A program made the translations under genes and the position numbers. Below the pieces are notes generated by a model. That model was not told the DNA's origin. It saw nothing but the letters and a program-made list of their open reading frames with translations, and did not search any database. From positions 1-64,000 of the forward strand of contig QKMY01000021.1 in assembly GCA_003242895.1 (NCBI GenBank): a DNA stretch of 64,000 nucleotides, read 5' to 3'. Positions 63,692 through 64,000 of this stretch are shown one piece after another (positions within the stretch are counted from its first letter, which is position 1; every line of letters begins with the position of its first letter). Source of the stretch: Candidatus Margulisiibacteriota bacterium. GTDB lineage: Bacteria > Margulisbacteria > Riflemargulisbacteria > GWF2-39-127.

Positions 63692-63949
63692 TAATATGAC
63701 CTCCTCTGATATTTTTGTGAAATGTATAAAGTTATATCGAAGGATTAATCGGAAAGTTTCAGTAAATAATTAATTTCTAAAAACAACAATATAGTATTGT
63801 CTTGATATCTGCACAAATTTATGTGCGACTTATCAAAAATCTTGCTCATGGGCATGGGTGTCGTCCTGTGGAAAGAGGCTGAAGTAGGCATGAAGCATAT
63901 CTGCCATAGATTGAGTCAATGTTTTATTAAAGGGCGCAGACAATTCTAG
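63692..63949. other. intergenic region upstream of the GAPDH-like gene
   Basis: It holds the GAPDH ribosome site (GAGGAGG on the minus strand) and AT-rich sequence in which its promoter should lie. I see no gene. A stretch at 63864-63905 weakly resembles the element end found at 15568, but too weakly to call. Confidence 0.35.
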
Positions 63950-64000
63950 TTAATAATCTCCATTTAATGCGTCCCTGATAACGTTAGCTATACCGGAATG
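63950..64000 (-). CDS. 3' end of a gene continuing beyond the window
   Basis: One minus-strand frame is open from the window edge to a TAA at 63950 and encodes HSGIANVIRDALNGDY. That reads like the closing helix of a real protein; the other two minus-strand frames stop within a few codons. Sixteen residues are too few to name a family. It would be upstream of and in the same direction as the GAPDH-like gene. Confidence 0.35.
   Translation of the reverse strand, partial: HSGIANVIRDALNGDY

Noticed and set aside
63864..63905. A third copy of the element end
   Set aside because: Ten identical bases (GGAAAGAGGC) are followed by only about 60 percent matches by eye. It could be a decayed copy, but I cannot support it without an alignment score.
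1..64000. tRNA or rRNA genes, CRISPR arrays, prophage or defence islands
   Set aside because: I looked through the intergenic regions and saw no cloverleaf, rRNA-like stretch, regular spacer array, integrase or restriction-type genes. The SWIM-SNF2 protein alone is not enough to call a defence system.

Overview
This is an AT-rich 64 kb piece of a bacterial chromosome. It is densely coded, with about 46 protein genes, one small ribosomal-protein gene and no rRNA, tRNA, CRISPR array, prophage or intact transposase that I can see. The organism has an outer membrane: there is a PilQ/GspD-type secretin with PilM/N/O/P partners. Several traits point to a poorly characterised, probably uncultured phylum: a triosephosphate isomerase-class II aldolase fusion, a very divergent GAPDH, many stand-alone receiver proteins, and a TIR-bounded DUF559 remnant. 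I cannot name the phylum from sequence alone.

Layout. (1) 235-5125: a lone receiver, a minus-strand run (AmrS-type radical SAM, cytidylate kinase, TatD-associated-type radical SAM), aroE with a TTG start, and a DJ-1/PfpI protein. (2) 5165-7292: an NtrC-type sigma54 activator. It is followed by a long perfect palindrome, a near-consensus sigma54 promoter and an Rcp1-type receiver, which together look like a small regulatory circuit. (3) 7410-10870: a six-codon leader ORF and a UUCG hairpin ahead of two B12-type radical SAM enzymes that flank a GNAT acetyltransferase. (4) 10904-16058: a polytopic PrsK-like histidine kinase, an M29 aminopeptidase, thioredoxin reductase, a decayed DUF559 element and another lone receiver. 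(5) 16064-19234: a SWIM-SNF2 helicase on the minus strand.

(6) 19837-31952: a complete-looking type IV pilus / type II secretion-like assembly operon. Its order is pilB, pilC, pilA, four minor pseudopilins (one very large with a lectin-like insert), a pilM-pilN fusion, pilO (apparently starting at ATA), a TPR-pilP protein and a secretin. Prepilin peptidase and the PilT retraction ATPase are not in the window. (7) 32117-36720: rpsT, accD-accA (malonyl-CoA synthesis), and a nucleotidyltransferase-like/TPM/LemA trio.

(8) 36723-51974: a cell-surface polysaccharide locus. Plus-strand genes make and modify nucleotide sugars (CapD/FlaA1-type dehydratase, UDP-glucose dehydrogenase, RfbC) and include a PMT-like transferase, a tandem nucleotidyltransferase, a GT2 transferase and a GDPD-like protein. 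They converge on a minus-strand run (exostosin-like GT, polytopic protein, ABC exporter, GT32, DUF268 methyltransferase). (9) 52264-56078: a tightly coupled three-gene unit made of a membrane transferase fused to a uridine-kinase-like domain, a HAD phosphatase and a class II aldolase. (10) 56198-64000: a deleted second copy of the DUF559 element, a 935-residue helical protein of unknown function, the TPI-FBA fusion, the divergent GAPDH, and the 3' tail of one more gene at the edge.

Several start codons are placed downstream of the longest open frame because a Shine-Dalgarno sequence or a family-typical N-terminus decides it (cmk, pilC, pilA, the SNF2 gene, the large pseudopilin, the GT2 gene, the TPI-FBA fusion). 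PilO is extended upstream.
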